A DNA stretch of 64,000 nt from Gnetum montanum (GCA_015680685.1 MNCI01020473.1:395556-459555); one strand, 5' to 3'. Positions 45,662 through 57,755 are shown, counted from the stretch's first letter. Notes: a model not told the origin generated them from the letters alone. Program-made: numbers and translations.

Positions 45662-46638
45662 TGAAACACCTCAAATAAAATTCATGATGCAAACAAGAAG
45701 CCTTGTAGCAAGATGTTATCATGTAATTTTGTTTAAATTCAAGAGAAAACATAAATACCTTGATTTCCCATTAAAAAATCCACTTTGTAACTCTATTTTG
45801 TAAAAATATTAGAAGATTTTCACTTTGTAAGATGTAATTCATGGCATAAAATGTCAAATAAGTTGTGAATTGCACTAGACCAGTGTATTTGAGTTTGCAA
45901 TTATCAAATAGGCTGTCGAAATTGCTGCAATGAAATTCAAAATAGTCAGAAAATCCTATTGAAAAAAATACTATGATATTGGGCCATAAAAATCATTAAA
46001 AATGTTCCATAACCATCCAAGAATCCTTTTAAAGCCTAAGTAATGGAGAAAAAATAATTTGTGATCTATTTAAGTGAGATTTGACATTAAGTTTGGGATC
46101 CTTTTAAACCTCTTTTTGGTAAGCAGACATTTTTTTAACAAGTAGAGTTATTTTTGGCAAGTAGATTATTAGAAGGAGATATAATCTATTGCAATTGATA
46201 TTCTAAAGTAGATCAAGGAAATTAGATGTGTTTGGAATGCTTGTAGGACACACTCCACCTACCAATGCACCAAGATTCTAACAACATTATTGTAGAGATA
46301 TGTGGGATATCCACATTTCACTATTTTTCTTATCTATATTCTCTACAATTTATACTCTTTAAAAAATAATACATATTTTTGTAGTTATTTTTTGCCACAT
46401 TTTTTTTTATATTTCTTGCATTATCTTTCAGTTTTTTCTCAGATTTAGCATTGAATCTAGTATTTATATGTTTTCACCCATTTTAACTTATTTTACTTGG
46501 TAATAGACTCTCAAGCTCTTAGGTGATTAACAAGACTACCTAAGGCACCTTAGATCCTTTTGAAGCTTGTGGATCTAGAGGTAAAACTATTTCACACAAA
46601 TTGATGCAGTTTCCAACTTGAATTTCCCCATCATTACA
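45662..46638 (+). repeat. 3' LTR of element A
   Basis: 977 bp, partner of 8435-9381, starting TGAAACACCTCAAATAAAAT and ending CATCATTACA. The following TTGCC is the presumed target duplication of CTACC at 8430-8434. Divergence between the two LTRs is clearly higher than between those of D, so A is older. Confidence 0.85.
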
Positions 46639-46643
46639 TTGCC

Positions 46644-48260
46644 AAGACTACAAAGGTCCATCAACTAGATGATATTGATGTAGTCTATCTTAGAGAGACT
46701 AACAAGAAGATCATTCAAGGTAAACATGAAGCTCCAACATAGCTGAAGAAGAGGCTATTAATGAAATTATTAGCTATAGCTTGTGATGCCCCAATCATTG
46801 AAGTGTGCATATGAATGGAAGGTAGGAATCATCCTTTGGCTAGAGACTTTTCAGAAGAATTCTTGGCTCAAATGTAAGAAAATTATTATTTTTTGGATCC
46901 TGCTAGAACTAGAAAATGCAACGTCTAATGAAAGGTTTCCTCTTGATGGAGCTAAATATGCAAGATTCAAAGCCATGAGGTTGAACAAACTAGTGCCATG
47001 AAAGAGCTACAACAACAATAGTTTTAGGAGCAACAAAGGTTAAAAGAGCTACAATAGTAGAAGCTATTGGAGTAGTAGATGCTAATAGAGTTACACTAGC
47101 AACAACAACAATGGAAGGTAGAAGAAAGCTTATTATCTACCCTTATCATCCTTAATTTCCCTTTAGGATACTTAATAAAAGAAGCAACATGATTTTTCAA
47201 GATTAAAGAAGGAAGAATTATATTGAGCTAGAAGCTTTTCACTAATCCAAAAACAAAATCCAATGTTATCTTCCAATAAAAAAAAGATGATCCATAAAAA
47301 GGAAGGCAAAAGCTTGTGATGTCACATGAAGACATGTTGTAAACAAGATCTACTTTAATCAAAGATATAGTGCAGATAGCTGATAGTTAGACAATCAAAC
47401 TTAAAGAGTTTCTATAACAAAATGAACAAGAGACATTCAAGATGCAGGAAGAAATGAAAAGCTCTAGAAAGAAAAAATGAATAGCTAAAAGAAATGTTAA
47501 CTATCAAGGAATCATTTGTAAACAATAAGGAGCAAGAAATAACGTAGATGAAGGAAAGATTAGCCATCACAAGTTCGGAATTCAAATAGGCCAATAAAGG
47601 GAAAGATATAAATTATTCTTAGCTAGCTCTACTATATTTCAAAGATGTAATTACTAAAGTAAAGTACAACAAAAAAATGGGTACAATAAACTAAAGAAAA
47701 AATTGTGAGAATTAAGGAAAAACAAGCTATTTTTGTAAAAATAGAAAGAAGAGCATAAGAGCTATATGACCTATCCAAAGCGAAAAGAGAAGTACCGCTG
47801 CCATACAAACAAGGATTCTTGGACATGATGATGGTAGTTACAGGAATTATGAGTGAAACTACAAAGAAGAAGCTTGATTTAGAATAGGCTTGTTCCAATG
47901 TAGGAGCTATGATAACTAAAATAACTAATTTAATAACAGAATCAGATTTAGGTAGGTTAGGAGTTGAAGATGTTCTGAAATAACTTCATAGCACTAAATG
48001 ACATACAATTAATCAAGCCATTAAAGTTCTTCTCAATCATGAAAAATTAACATAACAGTTATCAGTAGAAAGATTCCAAATTCAAAGAATGAGAAAATTT
48101 TTTCTAGAAGCCAAATAGTTATCTAACAATTTATAGTTATGTGAGAAGTACATGAGGTAACTATAGCTTTAAACTCTTGTAATGATTGTAATTGCCAAAT
48201 GTTGCTCTACAAAGCCCAAATTAGATTTCTTTAAAGATCATCTTAGGAGGGGAAAGCTAG
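46644..48260 (+). pseudogene. Right half of interrupted coding sequence T
   Basis: From 46644 the frame carried over from 8434 continues: KTTKVHQLDDIDVVYLRETN, KKIIQGKHEAP, then after a stop LLMKLLAIACDAPIIEVCI, HPLARDFSEEFLAQ and YFLDPARTRK to about 46925. A Gln/Leu/Lys-rich coiled-coil-like part follows (MKELQQQ, EQQRLKELQ, 47000-47130). Further coding-like words run to about 48260 (REVPLPYKQGFLDMMMVVTG near 47788-47850). Stop codons are frequent. The family is unknown. Minus-strand frames at 47412-47594 and 47632-47898 are antisense. Confidence 0.5.
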
Positions 48261-49421
48261 GAGGAATGAATTTTTGGAGAAGTTCTTGTACAATGACATT
48301 CTAAGTTCAAATTTGATTCAACTCATTTACTTCTATTCAATGAGTTATTTTTATTTCCTTGTTTTATCATAGTTGCTTACCTAGTAGTCAAGATCATAGT
48401 GTGTCTTATAACTTGTTTCTTAGAATTTTTTAATTGCTTGTTTGAGCCAAGAGTTCAGTAGTTTTTGATATTATTGGCTAAATTAAATAGCTTTATTTCC
48501 CAAAGTGTTTGCTCATGTTAATAGTATCTCATCCTAATTTTTAATATTTTATGCAATTTTACTATTATACATTTATAAATCCATTGAATCTTGCTCTATT
48601 TCTAGTATTTCTCATAGAATTTTCTCTCTAGAAAAGATTGGTAATAGATTTTTTGAATTTCACTCAAGCATTAGATGAAAGAACAATTAGTATAGGGAAC
48701 ACATGATCAAGATTATGTAAACTAAGTTGCCCTAATATAGCTAGAAATTTGTTTGCTCACACAATAAGGTAATAAGGGGCTAAATATTTTCATAAAAGTA
48801 CAACTAGTTGTTAAACTCCCAAAAGGTAATATTGTGTTCATTTGGAGGTATATGAGCCTTAGTGGTTCCGGAAACCAATAAACACCTTAACATGAAATTT
48901 GAAATAACATCTCATCCTTATGATTTTCATTGTAAGGAGAAGATAAATGTTAGTTTCAAGTAGAGCTTTGTCCACCATTGGTTTCTTATTGCTAGTGAAG
49001 AAACAAGGAAATAGTAGTAGTCCAAAGTTGTGACCAAGAGCATAATAGGAAGTAATAATTATGTGACAAGATGATCCTAGACCCTTGTATAATCAAAACA
49101 TGCTTATGAGTCTTATTTTATATTTCCCAGTAATAAATATAGGCAAGAAGATAGTGTTAAGCATAATAGAAAGTTGGAAGTAGCCTAGAAGTATGCCACA
49201 TGGAGATCCTGAACCTTGTGTAGCCATTGTAATATGTTAAATTTGGCAAACCACATCAATTTTATAATATCTCTAGGAGAATTAATTTACAAGTTAGTGT
49301 TAAGTACTTGAAATGAATGTCACAAGGAGCTTTTAGTTTAGAACTTATACCACTAAACTAACCCTTTATTGTTAAATACACTAACAAATAATTGAATCCA
49401 TAACATAGAACTTTTTAATAT
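48261..49421. other. AT-rich stretch with no recognisable gene
   Basis: No open frame of note and no repeat partner seen in the window. It ends at the target duplication AATAT (49417-49421) of element E. Confidence 0.5.
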
Positions 49422-50378
49422 TGATGAGTGGCGAGGTACCCCTGCACTCAACCATATGAATACAAGTGTTTCATGCATGATTCGATTGAACTTCGTAGAC
49501 AGGCTAGTTGTGATATCTAGATAGTTACTCATTGATCGTAGTTTGTTGTCTTCACATTTGAACTAGTAATTACTCTATCACATATGGTTTATTCTAAAGT
49601 GAGGTGTATGATGTGGTTCTAAACTAGTGCTACTCCTAGAGGCAATGGAAAGTAACTTTGATTAAGCTAAGAGGGAAAGGGTGAAGAGAGTCTAAGCTAG
49701 CCTAAGTGTGATAAGCATCCATCCTTAATCATCCATACACATCTTGGACCTCGTGCACTACCACTAAGATTACCAAGCACATGTCCTAGGTGCGCTATTG
49801 GGATACCAAGTAGTCACACTTAAATGCTTGTGATTAAGTCATACTCATTCTACATTTACTAACAAGGATAGGAGAGGAAGGTAGAGAGAGATTAATTAAA
49901 AGTAGTAAATAAAAATTAAATAATTAAACTAATTGAATGTTGCAATGATGAAGTAATCTTGATCTTTATTTCTAGTCATGTGTGTGTCTAAGTACGTCAC
50001 ACTTGAATGAAGGTGCCATACAATTACAATCATTACACTGTGAGCATGCAATGGGAGAAAGGGTTGAGAAGAATTAAAAATGAAAACTAACTTTTAACTA
50101 AAATACTGACAAAAAGATCCTACTCTAACACTAACTTCCTATGACTTTCCCATGCACCCAATTGTGTATTTATAGGCTCACATAGGAACCATGATATTGT
50201 GTATCTGATATCGCTAGCTAGACCATGATATTGGGTACCTGATATCGAGGGTCCAATATTAGGGGTCTGATATCAAGGGTCTGATATTGAAACTCATTAG
50301 ACCTGATATCTTATACTCGATATTAAGGATCTGATACTAGGGGTCCGATATTAGCACCTAGCAAACCATGATTCATCA
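49422..50378 (-). repeat. 3' LTR of element E
   Basis: It shares GGTACCCCT, GAGTGTTTCATGCA-like and GATATC-array features with the LTRs of D, which makes D and E one superfamily. The U3 array lies at about 50185-50358, with at least nine GATATC/GATATT/GATACT words often preceded by GGGTCT or GGGTCC. Confidence 0.88.
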
Positions 50379-52690
50379 TAGCCCCACGATTGAATAACAA
50401 CTCATCCTCAAGTTAAAAAAAATGAGAACGAGTCCAATTGATTACATAGTGGATAGGTATGGGATTATTGACTAACTAGGAATTATTCATGTTGTAGTGT
50501 GGGATTGAACAAAATAAAATTAGGACATAGACATAGAATTACAAAACTTTGTTGAAACTCATGTGGTTCCAAGTGGTGGTGGCTCCTCTATGGGTCTCTA
50601 CCCTTTGTCTTGTACTTTAGGATTTTGAGATTGATACTATTGAAGAAGAAGCTAACATTTCTTCTCTTCTATCCAAGGATTATGAGCCATCCATGCTAAT
50701 GTTCCAATGTTTGATGGAGTCAGCACTTTCTATGGACATGGAAACTGAAGGAACACTTGATCGACCTTCACATGCCATGCTGCAAATAGTTGTCATTCCT
50801 CTTCATAGGCTTGGGCCCTGACCTCTCCACCTTTTTCTTGGCCATATTGTGCAATGAAAAGAGGTCCCTAATGGATGATAAATGATTGTGCCTCCTGCTC
50901 TGCATGAGGTCCTTGGTCTTTGCCTCCCCTTGGGCATTCAGTTACACCTTGAGAAGGTCCTCCTTGTTGTCCTCTTTTAGGGGCCATCTATAATCACACA
51001 AAGATCAATTGTTAGTAAGGTTATTGAAAGAAGTTAAATTATTTCATACCTTACTCATTGCCTTTAATAAATGTTGAATTCTTTTCTTAGTGTGATTTTA
51101 GAGTTAGAAAGTTTTCTCAAGGAATTTTCCCTAGAAATTTAATGTCAGACTTAATTTGTTTAGGAGACACATAAAAGGACATGTAATGGTTTAGAGGAAC
51201 ATTTGATAAAATGATAACAAAGGAAAGAATATATTTGGAAATGAAGTGCTAAGAGGGTATAAAATGATGTGGTGGTGTTCAACACATACAAATTATAAAA
51301 GTCACGCAAGTGGATCCTCCCCAAAGTAGGTTNGTACAAATTATAAAAGTCACGCAAGTGGATCCTCCCCAAAGTAGGTTACAACCTATAATGCCCTTGC
51401 TTAACCACACCTTAAAATGTTCGTAGGCACTAGAATGGTTAAATGTAATCTACACCGATGCAAAAAAACACACACATGTTGATACTACCATGATGAGGTA
51501 TGCATTCAATGCTACACAAGATATGAGTCACAAATACATGAACATCAAGATGAGGAAAATTGTAGAAGGGATTGCAAAGATTGGGACATGAGGTAGCTGA
51601 CCTAGGGCACAATGAATCCTAAGTGTAGGGCATGATTAATGTGTCATTAGCTCATTGCTCCAAACTCAAGACCAAGTCCATTCCTTTAATCAGTGATATC
51701 GCATTGCTTCATCCAATGATGGAAAACCATAAGAGCACCATGACAGCAATGTGTATGATCACTTGGCATTTTCTTCAAGGGAGGAGTGATTTGGAATTGC
51801 TTGGCAGCACTTTCATCTTGATCATTTCTTTTTTTTTTTCTTTCTTATTGCTTTTTTTTTCTTTTTCTTGTTTTTTTGATGATGCGTAATATAGAGAAGC
51901 CACCTACCTTCAAGCATGGGTGCATGTCTTTCCAGTGGGACCCCCCTAGAATAGCATTGTATTTCTTTATTAGGTGCCTTTAATACTCTTACTCCCATTT
52001 TTCGTTAGATCTACAAGGATCTTAGTACACCCAGGTTGCATGTTAACTCCTACAAATGTCACCAAAGAGAATCCACAAGTCTCCTAGATGTCACACCCTG
52101 GCCATTCCCTCTTGGTCCATCCTTCTTCACTTTGGGTATGAGCACAAAATTACTTTAAGTTTTAATGATGTCAAGAATATCATCATACCCAAAGTAAAAC
52201 CTCTTATTAATAGAATGGTTGGGTGGATGTGATGGGCTCACTGTACAAGTAATTAGTTACCTGAGACTTGATAGCATAGAACAACACCTCAACCAAGGAG
52301 TCAAATGAGTGCTTTATTCATTGACGAGATTACTCATAAAAAGATAACAAGATAAAACAATAAATTGAAAGATGAACTAGCCAATAAAAAGATAAAACAA
52401 AAAATTGAAAGATGAAAAACTAGAAAACAAAAAATTGTAAAATTAAAGAAAAGGAAAAAAATTTATTAATTTTGTTTGTTAGAATGGGGGATATCCCCCA
52501 TAACGAAACTTTTGATCATAGTGAGAATTAATAAATGGAAGGGTTGGATCCATGCATTTTAGAAATATTGGGACCTAGTCATATTCAAAACACTGGGTGT
52601 CTTTTCATGTTGTGGTTGGAATGTATCCAAATTGGGGTGCACACACTGTATTAAAGTTGACATAGTGGGGAAAGTTAGAAGATGAGCTTA
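50379..52690 (-). other. Untranslated interior of element E
   Basis: No pol motif was found in any frame. A short minus-strand frame starts MAPKRGQQGGPSQGVTECPR at about 50987; it is basic and Gly/Gln-rich, with no known match. The phrase AAGTGGATCCTCCCCAAAGT (near 51308-51327) links this part to the 3' region of D. A T-rich run lies at 51828-51865. A single N at 51333 sits between two 46-bp copies. Confidence 0.5.
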
Positions 52691-54770
52691 ATTAATACGG
52701 AGTTGACCCACTATGGCACCCTTGACTATAAGATGGTATGCAAGGATTGGTATGTCTCCCTACGTGGCTATATTCATTGGGCCCCATAGTTGTTGGAGTT
52801 TTGATTGATGGCCCTAATAAGGTAACACAAGGCATTGGATTCGAGGAGAAGGATGCACCATAATGTTGAACTTGTGTTGACTGGGAGGATGTAGTGGTCT
52901 CAAAACTATGCAATCCCTTCCTATGGTCATGTCTAAAGAAAGGATGCTTCTAGCATTGTGAAGGATTCTTATGACAGTTGATAGTAGCAGCGCAAGTGAC
53001 ATTCGTGGGTTGGTTCTATGGTGTAAAAGCCTCTAGAACAATTGGTGGTGATGTAGAAGGAGGTGAAGGATGAGAATATTGATGGTGAGGAGAAGTGCGA
53101 GGAACATGAGGTGGTGATCTTGTTGGAAAGCACATAGGCTAATAGTACTTAGGAGAATAATAAAAATGTGGTGAGATAGAATATGTTGACCCGATTGGGA
53201 AAATAGGATGTTGAACTTGATAAGCACTTAGGTTCAGATGATATGAAGGGTGTGACTAGTTCAAGGGTGGCCTCCCCCATGACTGGGATCTTTGCCACTA
53301 TGATTGAACACAGTATTTATGTACAAACTCTAGATGTAACATTCTTCCCCAATGCTCATGTAAATGTGACAAGATTGGACATTAATCTTTGGAATAATCA
53401 TACAAGAAAATGTTACACTAATATGTATGATTAGTAGTTGAGTCCTTATTCTCTTCAACCCTTCTTTTTGATTGTCTAAGGGTGTTCTGTCCTACTTCTT
53501 GGTTCTTCATGGTTCTACCTCTAATGATGTTGGCATATTCTCCACATTTTTTATGCATCCATTCCATCATCTTATTGATCCTTTCCTTGATGTACTAGCA
53601 AAGAGTGTTCCACCTCATTGAGATGAGTTGATTTCTCCTTTTCATGATTATGGACCTTTGTTAAATTGAGATTTTGGTCCCATTGAGAGTTTTCAACATT
53701 CTCCCATTTAGCAATTTCTCTTTCTTCCTTTGCTACTTGCTTAATAAGCTCTTGGAATTGGTGGGTCCGTAGTTCATATCGTTGACCTAGGGCATACATA
53801 CCTAGGGTTTTCCTTGTTTCATTACGGAGCCCATCTATGATGTTGTACATTAGCCTTTCCTTGGAAAACCCATGACCTAGGCATTTGTTTAACAATGAAT
53901 AATATCTTTCTAAGGCCATGTCCAAGGGTTCATGTTGCCCTTGTTTCCATTCTTGGATTTGTCTCCTCAAGGCTAACACTCTGGCATAGGTTTGATATCA
54001 TTCAATAAAGAGTTCTACCATTGTTGGCCAACTACAAATTGATTTTGGTTTTAAGGATCTATAACACACTTTTCCTTCGCCAATGAGTGTTATAGGAAAG
54101 AGCTTAAGTTTTTGCCACCCATTATCGATATTATTCCATACACAGGCATCATAGAAGGCTTGTATATGCTGTTGTAGATCTAAATCATAGCCTCCTATGA
54201 AATTGGATTTTTTTTTAAATCAAGCATGGGTAGATGGCTTTCTTTGCAATGCCTGTAGGATATTCGAATAACCTCTTGTATAGGCATTAGGCTCTTACTG
54301 GCCAGCAGGGGTTCATCGTCACTAAGTAGGTTGTGAGTTTGTGAGTTGAGATGATGTTTTCCTTGTTCATGTTGGCATTCTCGATTTTCTTTATGAGCTC
54401 AATTTTTAGTTCTACGCCAATCCCTTGAAAGATAGTCATCTGTTTCATGATCTAACATTGAAGGCGTAGAGGAAGAGAAAGAATTGAAAAACTTATCCTG
54501 AGTTTTGTAAGTTTTCCAGTCATCCACTAACAGATTCTTGTTAGTTATTGAGAAGGTCCTAGGCCTTTTGGGCCTCCTCGTTCTATGGTTTGTCCCATCC
54601 TTACTAGAGGTGTCAGAGTTGGCTGATAAGAATCCTTGAGTATCGTTGGGATACTCATGAACATATGGAATTCCTACATAAAGTTGAGTACTCCAAACTT
54701 TTTCTTCATTAGTTCCCCAATGAATTGCCTCACTAGATGTTCTGTTATCACTGTCTTGTGAAAGAGACAT
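52690..54770 (-). pseudogene. gag of element E
   Basis: It starts MSLSQDSDNRTSSEAIHWGT at 54770 and runs to a stop at 54399. It continues in a related frame with KLFPITLIGEGKV near 54100 and the open stretch 53979-53572, which has LALRRQIQEWKQGQHEPLDM, GHGFSKERLMYNIIDGLRNE and LIKQVAKEEREIAKWE, matching D's gag core. The C-terminal part (53300-52690) is Pro/Ser/His/Gln-rich. A zinc knuckle is not convincingly preserved. Confidence 0.78.
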
Positions 54771-54885
54771 TATTGTGAATTGTATGTAACTTAATTGAAT
54801 TTAATTTCTTTTTATGAAAGATATATTGTTAATACTTTGTTACAAAAATATTGTATGATATAACTAATCTATATAACTAGCATCA

Positions 54886-54903
54886 TCCCCAGCAACGGTG
54901 CCA
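54886..54903 (-). promoter_or_regulatory. Primer-binding site of element E (tRNA-Asp type)
   Basis: The minus strand reads TGGCACCGTTGCTGGGGA one base after the 5' LTR. It is two transitions away from TGGCGCCGTTGCCGGGGA and agrees with D. Confidence 0.83.
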
Positions 54904-54904
54904 A

Positions 54905-55864
54905 TGATGAGTGGCGAGGTACCCCTACACTCAACCATACAAATACAAGCATTTCACGCACAATCTGGTCAAACTCTACAAATAGGCTAGTTGTGGTATC
55001 TAGATAGTTACTCATTGATAACAGTTCGTTATCTTCCCATTTGGACTAGTACTTGCTTTATCATGTATGGTTTAGTCCAAAGTGGGGTGTATGATGTGGT
55101 TCTAAAGTAGTGCTACTCCTAGAGGCAATGGAAAGTTACTTTGATTAAGCTAAGAGGGAAAGGGTGAAGAGAGTCTAAGGTAGCATAAGTGCGATGAGCA
55201 TCTATCCTTAATCATCTGTATAGATCTTGGACCTCATGTACTACCACTAGGATTACCAAGCGCATATGCTAGGTACACTACTGGGATACCAAGTAGTCAC
55301 GCTGAAATGCTCATGATTAAGTCGTACTCATTCCGTGTTTACTAACAGGGATAGAAGAGGAAGGTAGAGAGAGATCAATTAAGAAAGTAGTAAATAAAAA
55401 TTAAATAATTAAAATAAGTGAATGCTGTAATAATGAAGTAATCTTGATCTTTATTTCCGATTATGGGCATGTCCAAGTATGTCACACTTCAAATGAAGTT
55501 GTCGTATAATTACAATCATCACATTGCGGGCATGCACTAGGAGAAATGGTTGAGAAGAATTAAAAATGAAAACTAAATTCTAACTGAACTACTGACAAAA
55601 AGATCCTACTCTAACACTAAGTTCCTATGACTTTCCTGTGCACCAAATTGTGTATTTATAGGCTCACACAGAAACCACGATATCGCGTATTCGATATCGC
55701 TAGCCAGGCTACGATATCACATATCTAATATCGAGTGTTTGATACTAGGGATTTGATATCGAGACTCATCAAACCTGATATCTTGTACCCGATATCAGGG
55801 GTCTGATAATAAGGGTCTAATAACAAGGGTCCAATATTAGCACCTGGCAAACCATGATTCATCA
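54905..55864 (-). repeat. 5' LTR of element E
   Basis: 960 bp, partner of 49422-50378. The GATATC array is at about 55672-55846. The plus-strand end GATTCATCA is followed directly by AATAT. Confidence 0.88.
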
Positions 55865-55869
55865 AATAT

Positions 55870-56740
55870 AAACATTTTACCATAAATCTATTAATGAACT
55901 AATTGAAATAGTATGTTTTCAATTATGTGAATGATTATATGCATTTATTAGACTCATTTAGTTGAATCCAAGACTTGTAAAATGCAAGTCATATGCCTTA
56001 ACTAACAAGTTACACAAACCCATTAGCATAGTTTATAATAAAATCTATGACTTGCAAACCACAAAGTACATTTTCCAACCAAAGTAATCAAGTAAATTAA
56101 AAAATTTAAATAATATCACCATATTGAAGCCAAAATTAAATTTTTACTTATGTCTACCAAGAGCCTCTTGGATTTCTCCAACAGAAGTGTTGTCCACTAG
56201 AATTAAACCTATGACTTCGGTTTCCATAATATAAGAATGGATCCTTCAACCTCTTACTCATGATTTTCAAAGGATTATGGAACTAAAATTTTATTACTTT
56301 CATAAACCTTTTCTATCTATTGGATATTAGTAATGTAAACTATGAGTTTTAAAAATATTATTACAAGTGTTCTTGATAACAACAAATTAACTAAATTAAC
56401 AATTGAAATATCCCACTTATGTTTAATATGCTTTTACTTCCATTCAACATCTCATATACACCATGGAAAGGAGATTACAAAACTTTCTTTAACTAATGTC
56501 TTGAATAGGTAAGCACTTGTAATCTAATGTTTAGATTTTTTAAAAAATATTGTTATCACTTTTAAATAATCATTTCATTTTTCATCTTGCATTTCTTAGT
56601 CACATTTCCTCAAGTAATTGTAGCCTTGTGGGAACACTTTGTGGAAACATTCAATAGGTAGTTCCTCAAATCTTATCTTGAAACCTGGTGATGGATAGCT
56701 CAAGACTTTGGGTAAATGCCTCAATGTGTTTTGCTATTTA
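55870..56740. other. AT-rich stretch with no recognisable gene
   Basis: No supported coding region. A diverged tRNA-like word set near 56190-56240 (minus strand GAAGTCATAGGTTTAATTC) resembles the B-box part of the SINE-like pieces further right but is too weak to call. Confidence 0.45.
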
Positions 56741-57425
56741 TGTCTAAAAATATATGAACTTTTCTGGTTGAGAAGGTGTTGAGATATAATGTTACTTGGA
56801 AAGGAAAAGTGTTAGAACTCAAAATATTTTTTTCTTGAATATTTATCCTTAAGACATATGTATAAAAATGTATGAGTTGTTTTGTTTGAAAAGGTTGTGA
56901 AATATAATGTTATTTGGAGAAGGGGTGGGGGGAGGGTAGGGTTAGGGGTGAATTAGAACTAAATTGATTTTTTGTTAAATATTTACTCTTAAGTCTATTA
57001 GATCAAATAAGAGAGAATCTAAAGGAAAACCCTAAAGGTTTTGGGATGATTAACAAAGAGAAAATCTAAAAGAAGAACCCCCAAGTTTTTGGGAGATTTT
57101 TAACCTTACAACCAATCCTAGAAAAACTCTTTCTTAGGATAGGAAAAGTATATAATATGCGCTATTTTGCTCAAGAAGGCGGTAAGATATAGTGTTATTT
57201 TGGGAAGATACCTACCTTAAAAACATTCCCTCTGGGTAGGAAAAGTATATGGTATGAGTTGTTGTGGTCGAAAAGGTGGTGAGGTAGAGTGTTTTTTTGG
57301 GAAGATAACCAACCTTCAAAAACCTCTTCCCTAGGGTAGTAAAAGTATATGATATAAATTGTTTTAGTTAAAAAAAAGTGGTGGGCTATAGCATTGTTTT
57401 GGTAAAGGAGGTTTTGGAACCCAAA
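56740..57425 (+). repeat. Degenerate tandem repeat, about five copies
   Basis: The phrase AAAAGTATATG.TATGAGTTG followed by AAGGTGGTGAGATATAGTGT and TATTTTGGGAAGATACC recurs. Three copies are head to tail, beginning at about 57146, 57241 and 57342 (spacing 95-101 bases). Two more diverged and spaced copies begin near 56745 and 56860. Between units are runs such as CCTAGGGTAGG. No coding function. Confidence 0.75.
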
Positions 57426-57479
57426 ACATCTTTTAAAAAAATATTTACATTAAAAATTTTATAACTTAATATAAAGGAT

Positions 57480-57635
57480 CATCACTGAGAGCCACAGTAC
57501 TCATCCTACTAAGTAGTCTCAAGAGTATTGGTTGATGAGCAAAAGCCTAACCTCTTAGAGGGGTTGTGCCCAGGCTCAAACCCAAGTCTTCAACTTGAGA
57601 AACGAGCACCTTACCATCACTCCAATGATAATTTC
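57480..57635 (-). repeat. Possible tRNA-derived SINE fragment
   Basis: The minus strand reads GGAGTGATGGTAAGGTGCTC (resembling a tRNA A box) and about 35 bases later TTGGGTTTGAGCCTGGGCAC (resembling a B box GGTTCGANTCC), followed by a non-tRNA body to about 57480. This spacing and order is that of plant tRNA-derived SINEs. No poly-A/T tail or target duplication was identified. Confidence 0.5.
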
Positions 57636-57654
57636 TAAAAAATTTTAAAATTTA

Positions 57655-57755
57655 ATATAGTTGACCAAAATCAAACTCATAACCTTGAATTACTAATTAA
57701 AAATTCTTACAATTTGATTCTTACCACTTTGCTAATACCTCAATATTGTTTGAAA
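57655..57755 (-). repeat. Second tRNA-like fragment
   Basis: The minus strand reads TTAGCAAAGTGGTAAGAATC and then AAGGTTATGAGTTTGATTTT about 35 bases later, again an A-box/B-box arrangement. A similar B-box word (AAGTTATGAGTTTGACTTC) lies at about 59214-59235 inside intron 1 of the germin-like gene. This suggests a dispersed SINE family. Confidence 0.4.

Larger units (their letters stand above)
8435..46638 (+). mobile_element. Element A: Tat-like Ty3/gypsy retrotransposon carrying nested B, C and D
   Basis: Two LTRs that align with each other (8435-9381 and 45662-46638) both begin TGAAACACCTCAAA and end in TATA/TACA. Between them, once nested insertions are removed, lie gag (10390-13080), protease (23613-24452), RT (41700-42600), RNase H, aRNH (43070-43340) and integrase (43500-44575). 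The flanks CTACC (8430-8434) and TTGCC (46639-46643) differ by two transitions and are the likely 5-bp target duplication. Joining across the site restores the frame of T. The aRNH between RH and integrase places A near the Tat group. All coding parts are dead. Confidence 0.85.
49422..55864 (-). mobile_element. Element E: gag-only relative of D
   Basis: The LTRs at 49422-50378 (957 bp) and 54905-55864 (960 bp) start TGATGAGTGGCGAGG and end GATTCATCA. They are flanked by the exact target duplication AATAT (49417-49421, 55865-55869). On the minus strand: primer-binding site, gag (52690-54770), untranslated sequence with a phrase shared with D, a purine tract (CGTGGGGCTA) and the 3' LTR. The interior is only 4.5 kb, with no protease, RT or integrase recognised, so E would depend on a D-like partner. 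The LTRs differ by roughly a tenth in the part I compared, so it is older than D. Confidence 0.88.

Noticed and set aside
47412-47898. Two minus-strand frames rich in Phe, Leu and Ser that could look like membrane proteins.
   Set aside because: They are antisense to Lys-rich plus-strand coding remnants of T. Hydrophobic composition is the expected complement of AAG/AAA-rich sequence.
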